Shown: positions 1-13,200 of the stretch, piece by piece | How positions within the stretch are numbered: the stretch's first letter is position 1 | Layout of the letters: the number at the start of each line of letters is the position of its first letter | Assembly: GCA_030248135.1 (NCBI GenBank) | Contig: JASANC010001576.1 | Span: forward strand, 47,455-111,454 | Direction of reading: 5' to 3' | Length of the DNA: 64,000 bases | Origin: Theristus sp. LFF4_11 | Taxonomy: Eukaryota > Nematoda > Chromadorea > Monhysterida > Xyalidae | Made by a program: the position numbers and the translations under genes | The notes under the pieces: model-generated | The model's input: the letters and a program-made list of their open reading frames with translations, nothing else | Told to the model about the DNA's origin: nothing | The model's database searches: none

Positions 1-142
1 ATTTCGAAATTTTGCTCTATAAGAAAACAGAGCAAAAACCAGCTCTTGTCATGCTCCTTGTAAACGACTTGGTCAATGGCTTCTAAGATTGATTTTTGCG
101 CTTGAGCATTTCATTCTTCAATATTCCGCGCATCATTTCCAG

Positions 143-3100
143 CTGTCCGAGTGTTTCGTGGCCGAGATCGACCCGGTGATGCAGGAACTGGGCTACTGCT
201 GTGGCGAGCAGCTGGCCTTCACGCCGCTGCCGATCTTCTGCTACGGCCAGGCGATGTGCACCATCGCACGCGATCAACAATACTACTGCTACGAGGCGAC
301 GTCAGTCTGGTTTTAGTTATATTATAAGCTATGTCTACAGTCGAACTCCGTGACTTATCCAACGGGGTGGTTGGTTGCGTGGTGATCCGTCACGATGCAT
401 GCTTTCGGTACAGGGCAGACCCAACCCCCCCCCCACAGCGCAGTGCCTGCAGAGAAAACATGCATCACGTCATCACCAACCAATCAGCTGATTGCCTATA
501 ATTTGGTGTTCGACTGAAACATGTTTTTGAAAAGTTACATTCTATTTCTATATCGTGTGCAATCAGCTGATTCCTTGGTGATCATGTGATGCATGGCTTC
601 TGTGCAGGCATTGCTGTGGAGGCAAAGTCTCTTCTGCATAGAATGCACGCATCTCGTGGTCACCATGCCAACCAATCAGCTAACTGCGTATGATATGGAA
701 ATAGACCCAAGTACAATGGAATCCACCAATCAGCGACAGGCATTTTTGAAATTTTGGATTTCCCCTGAAAGCCATGATGAACAATTACCCATATACGGTG
801 AACCATTGTGATCACGTGATTAGTCTTGCTGAGCTTTCGTCCGAAACGGAAATTCCGTTTTTTCAAATTTGGCATTTTTCTTGTGTTATCCCTGTTTGTA
901 ATAATTGCCAGCGTTCATTTCTTTCTGGTTTCTTACAGGTCTCGAAACGAATGGAGTGGTGTTACGGTAACCGAGAAATACACGTACTGCGTGAAATGCT
1001 ACCAGACGCAGGTGCCAGAGTGCGGTATCAATCTGAGCGACGATCCAAATGTCACAAAGTGAGTAGTTGTTTGAACTGGTTTTTGTATTATGGGGGCTAT
1101 TGTTTCATATAATTCTGGTTGAATGGAAAATTTAAGCTGATTGGCTGCTTTTGATTTCGGACTGGGCTCACTGATTAGTCCAGTTAGTCTCGGTCGGTCA
1201 TCACTCGTTCATTTCGACATTGTCTGCATCCAGAATTACAATTCAGCTCTTGGATTAAAAAAGCTTCTTCGTCGCGGTAACAACAAAACCAAGTGAAAAC
1301 AAAACAAAACAATAAAACACCAAAAAACCAACGCGTTTCCACCATTTTGCAGCATGGTGCCAAAGTCCGATTTCAAGGCGCTGAAGAACGACCAAATCGA
1401 CTACGAGCCGTTCATCGACTGCGTACAGTGCGGCCGCAAGTGGCATCAGATCTGCGCGCTGCACAACGACAAAGTGATGGAGGCGTCGTTCGAGTGTCAC
1501 TTCTGTCGCGTCGCCAAGACGAAACCGGAGAACAAGTTCACCGCGAAACGCCTGCCGCACTGTAAACTGTCGAAGCACATCGAGGACCGCGTGAACTTCT
1601 TCCTGAAGAATCCGCCCGCGAAGCATTCGAGCAGCTCTGCAGAGAACCTGGCGGGCGCTGAAGTGGTGATCCGCGTGTTGAACTCGTGCGACAAGGAGGT
1701 GGACGTGAAGCCGATGATGAAACAGAAGTACGGTGGCGCGACGCCGCAGAACTACCCGGAGAAGTTTCCGTATCGATCGAAGGCGATCTTTGCCTTTGAG
1801 AACATTGACGGCGTCGAGGTGTGCTTCTTTGGGCTGCACGTGCAGGAGTACGGGTCCGATTGTCCGGCGCCGAATACCAGGTGGGGAATTTTTTTGCGAT
1901 TTGCTGTTTTGTACAATTTTGTGCCATTTTGCAATCGAATTTTCGACAACTTGGAGATTTGGATTTGTGTTTTGGCATGCAGCCAATTGTGGTTGGTTTG
2001 TAATCAGTGTATTTCATTGTGCTTTTGTGTCCATCATGCACTAAAAGGGCGCTGAAATGAAGCTGTGAGCTGATTGGAAAGGATGCGGCGACCGTGAGGC
2101 GTTGGTTGGTTTGCATTCGGTGGACGGAAATGGATGTAAACTGAGTTGCTGTATAAATTTGTGTTCATAAGATTTTGCTGTAAATCAAAGCTGAACGGAA
2201 TGCGTCCGTTTCTGACATGCTCCATTCACGTGGCTGATCAAATCTAAGCTCACGTGTTAAAAATCATTCGATCGATCACAATGATTTCTCCATTTCCTTG
2301 CAGACGTGTCTACATCGCCTACCTGGACAGCGTGTACTTCTTTCAACCGCGCGTCCTGCGCACCGAAGTGTACTACCAAATTCTGCTCGGCTACCTGGAA
2401 TACTGCAAGAAACTGGGCTACACCTGGGCGCACATTTGGGCGTGCCCGCCGAGTGAAGGCGACGATTACATATTTCACATTCACCCGCCCGAGCAGAAGA
2501 TTCCGAAACCGAAACGTTTACAAGAGTGGTACCGGAAGATGCTGGACAAGGGATGCTGCGAGGGCACGGTCACCGATTATAAGGTAAATCGTGAATGGAT
2601 TATTGCAAAAATTGAAACTCTTGCAGTTTGACATTGGTTTCTTTGTAGCTGGTTGATTAGTTGATTCATCGTTTAGAGCTGGACTGAAAGTTTGAGATCA
2701 AGTCCATGATTATCAATCGTAAATCGTAATACCTCGGATAAGGCAACCGTATTCGGTGGATACGTCGAAATGTTAATTGTAGCTGCATGTGGATGTTTTC
2801 TTCCAAACACTGAATTCTAAGCGCCTGAATGAACAGCGTGAAGTGCGGTTGTATCAGATGATCACCAAAACGATCACCAATCATCAACCTGTACCTTGCC
2901 TTGCCCGGTCAACCGTTCACATTTAAGCCACCTTGTTTTCTTTCTACAGGACATACACAGTCAGGCGCTGGATGACAACTTGAGCGCGTTAACGACGCTG
3001 CCCTATTTCGAGGGCGACTATTGGCCGAACGTTTTGGAGGACTGCATCCGCGAGGAGGAGGCGGCCGAGGCGGAGCGTAGACGCGAAATCGAGTTGCAGG

Positions 3101-6100
3101 GCAGTGAACCGAATGAACTGGAGGATGATGACTTGTATGAGGTGCGTTTATGGTTTTGGTGGCGGTTTTCGATGTGTGCTTTTGGTGGAACACGGTGTTC
3201 TTTTTATATTCTCATTTTCGAGACACGAAAGTAATCAGGGCAACGGTATCTTACATTGAAAATTAACGGTTTCCACCATTCTTCAGGACGGCAAACCAAC
3301 GAGTAGTAGCTCGAAGAAGAAGAACCAAAAGACGAACAAGAAGAAGACGCCGAAGAACAAAATGTCGCAGAATAAGAAGAAGAAAACAGTGAGCGATGCT
3401 GTCGACAAGCTGTACACGCTGATGGAGAAGAATAAGGAGGTGCGTGCGTTTTTGCTTTTTTTGTGCGAAAGATTTGTTAGCATTGTGATGATTGGTTGAA
3501 AATTGGGTTCAAATTTGAAATTGGCTTCGCTGAATTATGACATAATTGTTCGAAAAATTGTCAAAATTGTTCATTTTCACCTCTTTCAACAATTTTGGTA
3601 GACCGAGCCAGTACCACAATTCCGCAATGCAGTTCTGTAACCTGTTCTAGTTCTACGAAACCTGCCCAGCCCAAATGGGTGGAATTTTAAATTTCTGAGT
3701 AAGGCCCATTCATGCAAGCGCGCGCTGAAGCGCGCTGACGCGCGCTGACCAGCTTCATCATGAATGAAGAAATGAAGCTGCGTCAGCCGCTGCGGCTTTT
3801 TAGGTTTTTTGCCCATTCACGAACGCGCGCGCTGAAGCGCGCTGAAGCGCGCTGACCAGCTTCATCATGAATGAAGAAATGAAGCTGCGTCAGCCGCTGC
3901 GGCTTTTTAGGTTTTTTGTCCATTCACGAACGCGCGCGCTGAAGCGCGCTGACCAGCTTCATCATGAATGAAGAAATGAAGCTGCGTCAGCCGCTGCGGC
4001 TTTTGATGTCCGGACCCCAAATGCCGCAGCGGCTTGTCTGAAAAATGAAACGTATTTGCATAATTTCTGCGCTTTCAATTGTGATAGATGCAGATAAAAA
4101 AGGGAATGAATTTAATTGTGGTAAAATTAAATTAATTGAGGAATACAGTAAGTTTTATTGTGCTGCGTTTGTGAAAGAAACCAACAGTTAACAACGATAA
4201 AAACAACTGGGCTACGACGGGTTTCGAACTTTGGCCTCTGTGCTGACAGGCACAACATGTTACCACTGCACTATAGTCGTTGATAGGCGGGAAGCTCTCT
4301 AGGTGTTTGTTCATTAAATGTCGTTCGGTTTTATCGTTTTGTGCTGTTGTCTGTGTTGTCTCCGTACGTGCTGTTTAGTACACACTATATACCGCTTCGA
4401 TTCGTTGTTTTTGCCGTTTCAGTGAATGTTTTGATCTTTTGATTTGTGCAACATTCACTAATCATGTGCTGCCGTTGATGAAACTTTTTTTGCAATGCTC
4501 TACACCGTGGCAAGGCTAAAAAAGGAAAAAGGTTTCACGCCAAACCGCAGTTGAAGAAAACAATCACTTCACATCACGGTGTGGGGTACCGATGTGCGCA
4601 GCCCTCAAAACCGGTGTGCAGGCCGCAAGAAATTTATGCGGCGGCACTGTTTCGACACGGGTTTGAGGGCTGTGCACCACTTTGAGGGCTGTGCACCACT
4701 TTGAGGGCTGTGCACCACTTTGAGGGCTGTGCACCACTTTGAGGGCTGTGCACCATTTGCAAGCAACGTGCAAGCAAATTGCATCCTAGAATGTTCAGTC
4801 AAAATGCAGAAATTGTACAAAATTGTTCATAAAAAACTGTATTTTGCGGTGTAGCTTTCAAAGTTTTTCTTCACTTCGAAAGTCCATTTCACAATTTTTC
4901 AATAAATATGCGCCTAACATCAGAAAACTTTTGGTGTGAAACCATAAAAAACAGTACAAAAAAGCATTCTGAATGAATTTGGCCCTTTTTGCAGTTTGCA
5001 AGGCAGCCGGTGTGATGAAGCAAAGCTAGCAAAGCTTGTTCTTGCGGGCTGCACACCGGTTTTAAGGGCTGCGCAAATCAGTACCCCACACCGTCGCACG
5101 GGTACATTCACATAAATTTCACATAAATTTCTTGCACTACTTTTATGCTTTGTTGAGTATTCGTATTCTCACTGTCACACTTATTTTGAGACTAATTACG
5201 CTATACAATACTGTTCAGAATCTGTCAGAAAAGTACTAAATGATTTAACAAAAAAGTCTTGCAACATTTGTGAAAGATTGTCACTGACAACAACAATCAG
5301 CGATTTTGCACACACAAATTTGATGTCCGGACATCAAATGCCGCAGCGGCTGACGCAGCTTCATTTCATCATTCATGATAGCGCACTTCAGCGCGCGTCA
5401 GCGCGCTTCAGCGCGCGCGTTCGTGAATGGGCAAAAAACCTAAAAAGCCGCAGCGGCTGACGCAGCTTCATTTCTTCATTCACGATGAAGCTGGTCAGCG
5501 CGCTTCAGCGCGCGCGTCCGTGAATGCGCATGTGCTCCAAAACTGAAGCGCGCTGACGCACGCTGAAGCGCGCTGTTTTTTTGCTTCGTGAATGTGTAGC
5601 AAAGTGAAGCGCGTCAGCGCGCTTCAGCGCGCTTCAACCTCCATGAATGGCGCTTAAAACTCACTCCAACGAATTACCACTTCTTCCGATCACTCCGATG
5701 AGAAAACAGTTCATCCCAATCTGAGGAAAATTCTCCCAATCTGCCGCTTAATTTCTCATACCAAACGCAAAAAAATCCGAAAAAACTGTCCAGGTGTTCT
5801 CACGCTCCACCAACGCAAAATTCCTTCCAAGGTCCAGGGTCCCTCCACGCTCCACCAAATGCAAAATGCCCATTTTCCACTTTTCGCAGGTGTTCTTCAC
5901 GATCCGCCTGACGAGCCGCGCGGCGGCCGAGCAGACGGCGTCGCTGCCGCCGATCGTCGACCCGGACCCGGTGATGCAGTCGGAGCTGATGGACGGACGC
6001 GACACGTTCCTGAACAAGGCGCGCGACGAGCACTGGGAGTTCAGCAGCCTGCGGCGTGCCAAGTACAGCACGATGTGCCTGTGTCACGCGCTGCACTCGC

Positions 6101-9100
6101 AGGGCAAGGAGCAGTTCGTGTACACGTGCAACGAGTGCAACAGTCAGAACGCGCGCCACCAGTGCAACACGTGCAATGTGAGTTTGCAGGCACCCCAAGG
6201 TGGTCTGGTTTGGGTTTTTTTGCGAATTTCGTGTTGTGGCACGTTGCGGTGGCGAATTTCGAACCACTAGGAATCGCTATTGTTCGGTTTTGGTTGTATT
6301 TGGGAAGTGGTGGTGGGCGGAGTGAACGTGGGGTGGTAGGCGATTGTGATCATCGCAAATTGAGGGCGATGATTGCGCCTAGTGCTATTCGATAGAAACT
6401 TTGGAATGAGGATACCGGTAAAGTACTATTCTGATGACCGTGTAGTCTGTTACAACTCAGGAATGTTACACAGTCGCAAATGAACGCATCGCACACACAC
6501 ATACACGCTGGCACGCGCACTACTATAGTGTCGTGTGTGTGCGCCGCTGTTGGTTTGCGATTCTGCAACATTACTTTGTTACAGCAGCTTGCACCGTCGT
6601 AATACTAGGCTTTTAACCAAACAAGATATTCTAACAAAAAAAGTAGATGGTAATTTTCGTTCACTTTTCGCTCTCTGATAAACAGCGCACAACGTTTATT
6701 CCAACCATTTCGCAGGACTTCCACCTGTGCGAGAACTGCTACAAGACGACGACGCACGAGCACAAGGCGAACATGTCGAAGATCGTCAATTTGACGGACA
6801 CCGAGGATTCGCAGGACGACCCGCGTCCGGGATCGCTGGATCCGGTCGCCCGGAACGAGTCCATACAGGTTGGTATAGTCTGTTGATTTGAACAAAGCGG
6901 GTCGAAATGACGTCATGTGCTGTATCATCTGGTTGTATCATGCTTTATCATCTGGAAAACACCGAATTTTCGATCCAAACCAATAAAATGGACCGGTTAT
7001 TTAAAAATGAGAACCACCAATTCCAATGCCAATTTATACGAACACCAATCACCATCACCAACTTGAGTGGATTAAAAATCCCAATCACCATTCCACCACA
7101 ACCACACCCATTCCCAGCCTCACCCTCTCTCATTCTCTCTCAGCGCTGCATCCAATCGCTCGTGCACGCGTGTCAATGTCGCAACACGAATTGTCGCCGC
7201 CTGTCGTGTCACAAGATGAAACGCGTCGTGCAGCACGCGCGCTCCTGCAAGAAACGCCAACAGGGCAACTGTCCCGTCTGCAAGCAGCTGATCGCACTCT
7301 GCTGCTACCACGCGAAACACTGCAACGACGCCGGCTGCCTGGTGCCGTTCTGCACGAACATCCGTCAGAAGCTGTACGAGCAGCGGCAGGCGCAACGGAG
7401 ACAGGCCGATCGGATGATGATGCGTCGTATGATGACGATACAGCAGAATGGACGTGAGTCGCTTTTAAGAGGTCTGGGGTGATCCGTGGCGTGGGACCGT
7501 GACAGACTGATGAACGCTGGGTTTTCGATGTCTCCTTTCGTGGACAATGGGAATGTTTTTAATATGTGTTTGGTGTGTCGTGTCTGCTGAATCTGACTTT
7601 GTAGGGGGGTATCTAGCAAATTCTCAGAACCGTAGTTAACAGACAACACTGAAAATGCACGTAATTCCGTTTTCGTTCGCGCAAAAAGGTTTCAAGAAAA
7701 TTGTAACATGTTTTGCTCAGAAGCCGGTCAACTAGAAAATACCGTCATGAACGATTGCTCTACCTTTTAAGTTCATCCAAAATGTCTGGTGTCCATCCAC
7801 ACCCTCGATTCAGGCGCTCAAGAAGACCATGGCGCTGGTCGCGCGCGACGCAATTCCAACCGTAGTTCCGTTCAAAAAAACCCAAATCTCTACGCTTTCT
7901 TTCATTCTCCCTCAACCGGCTCCATCACCATTCAGAGCCGGGCGTGCTGCCCGGTCAACCGGCGGCCGCTCTCGCGTCAACCTCGATGGGCGGCGTCGGC
8001 GCGAGTCCGTCTGGCATGGTCGTCCAGGCGGCCGGGCCTGCTGCACCGAGCAATCAACCGGGCGGCGGCATGCATCACCAGCTGCAGCAGGGCAACGTCG
8101 CACCACGCCCGTTCGGGTACAACCCGGCGCAGCAGAGAATGGTGCGCGGTGGTTTTTTTTGGAGGGACAGATTCGGAAATGGTCGTTTTGAAATGTTGAT
8201 TTTGTTTTTTGGGGGGTTTTGTTGTCAAAATGGTGCTTGGAAGCTGTTTTGGTGCGCTTTTCGGGTTCAGCCGGTGGCTGCACCGGCCGTCAGCTGATTG
8301 GTCAATCTGAGGCAGCCAGCGAATCAGCGTGGTTGGCAGTACTACACAGCAGTTGTTGTTTTTGTTATTAGACACATGATAGTCAGGCAGACAAGTGTAT
8401 AAGAGAAATCGTAGTACAACGGCTCAATACAAAAACCTTCCAGTTTTAATCATTTTCAAACTTTGTGAAAACCGCACTGCTTCAGCCGCAGCCGGGCGCC
8501 ATGAACGCGCACATGCTGCAGGCGCACCAACAACAACAACAACAACAACAACAACAACGCCCAATCGGCCAACCACAACAACAACCGCACCACCACCACC
8601 AACAACCGCCGCAGCAACACGCGAACTTTGGCGCAACGACGTCGCTCATGAATCCGCCGCCGTATCAGCGGCATCCGTCGCAGTCGTCGTCGCAGCAGAT
8701 GATGCCGACGCATCAGCAGCCGTCGCACTCGCAGGCGCCGTCCGGCCAACCGGCGCAGCATGCGAGCCACCAGCAGCAGCAGCCGGGCATGGCCAGGCAC
8801 GCGTCGATGCCGATCATGCAACAGCAACAACAATGGCCGAATGACGCCGCGATGCAGATGCAGAATGGACCGCCGCAGTCCGAGTATATGGTACGCGCCG
8901 CCGGACAGCCGAGAGGTGCGCGCGTTTTTTGTGTTTGTTTTTTTTTGTGGTTTTATGTGCTGGTTGGCAGTTGCTTGTGTCCTTTTGGCAGGGGAAGAGG
9001 TACATTAGTCCCCATTTACCGCAATAACTGCTGTAGTTTGACGTCTTCGGATTTCACGCTACAAAGAAGATGCTATAAAAGTTCTTCCTTGCATTTTTCG

Positions 9101-10213
9101 CATTATTCCGCACCCATTTTTGTCTATTTGTACAGGAATGCGTCCCCAATACATGCAACAGCAGCAACAACAACAAATGATGTCCGGCGCACGACAGCCG
9201 AATCAACTGCAACAGGAGACGTTGCAGGTGATTCAGCGGCTGAAGGCCGCGCAGACGCAACAGGAGAAGGATCGAATCATCGCCGAGGTGAAGTCGAATC
9301 CGGCCTTGTTTCAGGCGTTGATACACTCGAAGGGCAGCGCCGCGCCGGACCAGGTTGGATGGCTTTGAGAGTTGAGGGGGGCTGTGGTTTGGTGGATTCC
9401 AAGAGGGTGATTTTTTATTGGATCGTTTGTGACGCTGATCGTTGCTAACCGTGCATGACGAGTCGCAACGAAAAACGGGTGTCGATGTCCAACGAATAAC
9501 TGACACGAATTCTGACAATCCAACGAATCGCGAAACCCCTCACAAGTTTTTCTTCACAGTATGTTGATTTTTGGCTCTGATCCCCGTTACAAAGCGGATT
9601 CAGGTCTTTTGGAATAGATCATCCTGATTTTATCGGAACGATCTGTGTTGTTTTCACTGGTCGATCCATTTCAAAAGGCGTGAAAGCACCTCTCAAAAAC
9701 GGGCTTCGTTTCTTCTTTCCGGAGCCGGACACCCATCACATTCGAAACCTTGGTGTTGGTGGTTAAAATTTGAAAAAAAACAATACTTAACCTGAACCAC
9801 AACATTTCCAGTCGAACATGCACGCCGCACAACAACAACGAATGCAACAACAACAACAACAACAACAAGGCAATCCGAACGCAAACAACAACGCAAACAT
9901 GCAGCAACCGATGCAACAACAACAACAGCCGCAACAGCAACAACTGTGGACTCCGAACACGAGCAACGCCGCGAACACTCAGGGACAACAACAACAACAA
10001 CAACTGTACCAAGCGAGGTTCATGGACGCCGGCGGCACCAACGGCGGTCGGCCGGGCGCGGCGGGCGGCTTTGCCGGCGCGGGCTCGCAGCCGTCCGGCG
10101 CACCGCCGCAGGGCTACCACGGTCACCAGCAGCAGCTGCTCAGGCACCCGGCCGCGTCGGCGCAGATCAGCCGGTCGCCGATGCCGACCGACGGGCAACA
10201 GCCGTTTCGATAA
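143..10213 (+). CDS. CREBBP: CBP/p300 histone acetyltransferase, 5'-truncated by the window edge
   Basis: Transcriptional coactivator that acetylates histones and transcription factors in the nucleus. Visible exons: 143-300, 939-1058, 1353-1880, 2304-2583, 2950-3141, 3287-3439, 5890-6177, 6716-6868, 7144-7453, 7936-8141, 8486-8915, 9136-9353, 9812-10213 (1145 codons plus stop; all junctions GT-AG and in phase). Order: end of bromodomain and RING (DPVMQELGYCCG), PHD (CVQCGRKWHQIC), HAT core with HIWACPPSEGDDYIFH and RLQEWYRKML, which keep the Trp and Tyr used by human p300; Lys-rich autoinhibitory loop (3287-3439); ZZ finger; TAZ2 (CPVCKQLIALCCYHAKHC); Gln-rich tail; NCBD helices (QETLQVIQRLKAAQ) in exon 12. 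TAZ1, KIX and most of the bromodomain must lie left of the window. A phase-compatible 48-nt exon at 7814-7861 may also be used. The intron 3440-5889 carries a large foldback repeat. Confidence 0.95.
4206..4283 (-). other. tRNA-like (Pol III promoter-like) segment inside the foldback element
   Basis: On the minus strand an A-box-like TAGTGCAGTGG (4263-4273) precedes a B-box-like AGTTCGAAACC (4220-4230), with a CCTGTCA anticodon-loop-like sequence and short ACGAC/GTCGT end pairing. The pattern recalls tRNA-Asp, but the stems are imperfect. It is more likely a tRNA-derived repeat head or decayed tRNA than a working gene. Confidence 0.4.
4577..5093. repeat. Inner inverted repeat nested in the foldback element
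   Basis: 4577-4631 (starting CGGTGTGGGGTACC) is repeated inverted at about 5039-5093 (ending GTACCCCACACCG). It therefore forms a second palindrome inside the larger one, with a loop of about 400 bp that contains the 19-bp minisatellite. Confidence 0.75.
4662..4756 (+). repeat. 19-bp minisatellite, five copies
   Basis: Five head-to-tail copies of TTTGAGGGCTGTGCACCAC, the last differing at its final base. It lies in the loop of the inner inverted repeat. Open frames across it are repeat artefacts. Confidence 0.95.
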
Positions 10214-13200
10214 CATTGGTGGTGCGCGCGGATCGCCGGTTCGGTTCTGTTTTGTTTTTGCTGGAGATTTCTCGCATTGTCATTGTCGTTGTATTCTCTA
10301 GTTGTTTGTTGTTGAATGGGCTCCGTTCGTTTTTTTTGTGGAATGCTACACACTACTGATCTGTGATTTTGTTATTGCGGTGGATTCTGCGAAGTAGTTG
10401 GTTTCGAGTTTCGAGAGGTTGCTTCAACGCTGGAGGCTTTGTTGTTGTTTCGTTTGTTGCATCTACGAATTGTTACACCACCATCCATAACTGCTCATTC
10501 GACTGCCATCCAAGCAATTTGTTGGGTTCGTTTTTGTGTGAAATGTTGTGTGGTAAATTGGGTTTTTTTCCAGTTTTTATATCGTGCTCTTTGTGTGTGT
10601 TGATTGTTGATTTTTATCGTTGTTTTGAGAAAAGACGTCTGTCAATCGATCCGCTGAAAATCACGTGAATTCTGATATTACCACACCACCACAGATAATG
10701 CCAACTGTTTTTCTTTGTTAACGTCTCTTCAGAGGACTACACAGATTTTTATCATTTGTTGGTTGATTCACTGACCTTCCTGTTTGTTTTTAGCCATCCT
10801 GTCTTGTTCGTTTTTTGGATTCGGCAAAGAAACCGCATTTTAAATGTTTTTTTCTCGAAATTAATTGAAAAAGAACTTCATTTATACCCGAGTGCCTTTT
10901 TAGTGCAGCGTGTTGGTTTTTTTTTGCAACATCAGAGCGCAAGAAAATGAAGACTCCATTTTTCGCTAAAGATCTTTCCGTGTACTTTTCTCACACAACA
11001 CTTGATAACAATATTTCGAGTTTGTTTCTGTTATAACTTCGAAAATGTTTTAGCCGACGTTTTTTTGTGTTCGTGTCGTGTTGTTTGTTGCTGGCAACTT
11101 ACCGAAGATGGAATTGTAAGGAAAAAAAACACTTGATTTCATTGAAGCACTTCATTAGGCTTCTCATCTAGGCATATTTTAAGGCTCGGCTTGTCTTTGT
11201 CCATCGCTTCCGTCAGCGTGTTCCTGATTTTTCCCCTTCAATTTCGCCCCTTGCCCACCTCGGCTCCCCGGTGCGCATGCTCATGTTACACTAGGACTTC
11301 TCTATAGAAGCTTCTAGTTTCTCTTTGAAAAAAACTCGGGACATCGAGTGTTTGTTACGGTAAACTCGGAAAACGTTCACAGTTCGATCTGTTCACAGTT
11401 CACAAGGTTTGCTTCAAAAAAACGTCAATTTTAGGGTCTGCGAGCGAAATGCTCGAAAGTGTGAATTGTTGTTCTGTTCGGCGTTGGTCAGGTCCAGCCT
11501 TCCAGTCTGTACATAAAAAGTGAAAACGGAAACTCTGCGTGTATAAAAATTGTCATTCGCTCATGAAAGCTCTGTCGGGAACACCCCCCGTTTAGTTTCA
11601 TCGTTAGTGAAGTTCGTGTCTTCGCAAAGAAAACAAACTCTTGTTCGCTTGTTTGTGCTGCTGCTGTTCCTGGTTTGTTCGACGGTTCGGAAATGAAACC
11701 GCCGACGTTTTTACAAAAAACAAATTCTATATTTGCCAAATTATGCCATTATCTGGAACGACTTTCGACTGTGTTTTTTTGCGTGTTTTCTCATGGTTCA
11801 CTGTGTTGCTCTCACTCGCACACACGCCTGTTTACTGAATCGGTTGTCCCCTCCGCGCGTTTTAAGTTATTCATGAAACAAATTATATTTGTGTCGATGT
11901 TCCATTGTTATACAGATACACAAGAAACTGAAAACATATATCGAACGATTATGTGCCGTAAACAACCGCATTGACTTTTGTGTTCTTCTGCTGTATTCGT
12001 TTTGGTTCCGAAATCAAAAAAAATATGTTGATTGTCGATTGATAGATTTTATGTATCTATGTTCTCTCGCGACAAAAAAAGTGTGATTCATGATAGAAAA
12101 CGGAAATTGACTTTGGCGTTTCGCGGTTGGTTTTGGTGTAGGAGAGTTGATTTTGTGTTCTTCTGCTGTATTCGTTTTGGTTCCGAAATCAAAAAAAATA
12201 TGTTGATTGTCGATTGATATGTTTTATGAATCTATGTTCTCTCGCGACAAAAAAAGTGTGATTCATGATAGAAAACGGAAATTGACTTTGGCGTTTCGCG
12301 GTTGGCTTTCTTTGCGGTGTAAAAATTCGGGACGTCTGGAAGGCTCAAATGTCGGGAGTTTGCGCAAAATAAAACTGTTCACTGTTTATTATTTTGGTTT
12401 CTCTGAAGATTCAGGTCTTATTTGCTCTTGTAGATTGAAGGAAAACGAAACGTTTAGGTTTCGGTCAGTTTCAATCCCGAAGAAACACACGAACAGCAGT
12501 AATAAAAAAATTAATTTTAATAAACACGTACATTATTGCTCGTGGCATTTGTTTCCGTTGTACCGGTTATGTACATATGTTTCTTTCCCGCTCTGTTAAA
12601 CTTTGGCGCCGACTCAAGTGGATGTTTGTGTCACGATTTGCTGACGTTTTTTTTGTTTTTGAGGCGTTATTGCTGCTGCTGCTGTTATTGTTTTGTTGAC
12701 TTTAGGGCAGGATATAAAAATCGATTTCTAAATACAGTCTCTTTGCTTAATTGAGTTTGAGTTTAGTTTTCACACGTGTTTTGCATGATTTTGTTTACTC
12801 TCTTGTGCTAACTGTGTTTTTTTTGCTACGCTTGAGATATGTAAAGTACGGTATTTCATTTTGAATTTATTATTTATTGTTTGCACGTTTTTATGTATCT
12901 CTCCGTCTCTTGTCTCAAACGGTTGGATAGATATATTTCAAAAGTGTAGTGTCTCGTAACGTTTGGTTTTTGAAAATGTGCTTCAATGAATGAACGAAAT
13001 TACATTATGATTGTTGTATTTGTTAAAGTTCGTTTTTGAAGAAACGTTGCTAGTTTTTGTTTTTCTTCTTGGTGACAGATCAGACACCGCTTCATTCGTA
13101 TTGTTCAATATTTATTACTCGAAATATTGCCACAGACGTTTGTTTTTCGCACCTGGGGATAGTTCTACAATTTTTTTTCGACTGTCGTCTTGGAATTGCG

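Larger units (their letters stand above)
3705..5650. mobile_element. Foldback element with GC-rich inverted arms in a CBP intron
   Basis: Left arm about 3705-4030 and right arm about 5317-5650 are inverted copies. Each holds tandem units of roughly 90 bp built from CGCGCGCTGAAGCGCGCTGA followed by a segment containing ATGAAGCTGCGTCAGCCG. Outer ends read TAAGGCCCATTCATG and CATGAATGGCGCTTA, resembling the ends of the short hairpin family found elsewhere in the window. No transposase frame is visible, so it is probably a non-autonomous DNA element. It occupies most of the 2.4 kb intron between the Lys-rich and ZZ-side exons. Confidence 0.75.

Noticed and set aside
1255..1986. Long minus-strand open frame opposite the CBP HAT exon
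   Set aside because: Arg/Val/Leu-rich antisense shadow of a conserved, GC-rich exon on the other strand.
4564..4820. Repeated ALKVVHSPQSGAQPSKW-like frames
   Set aside because: Translation of the 19-bp minisatellite.
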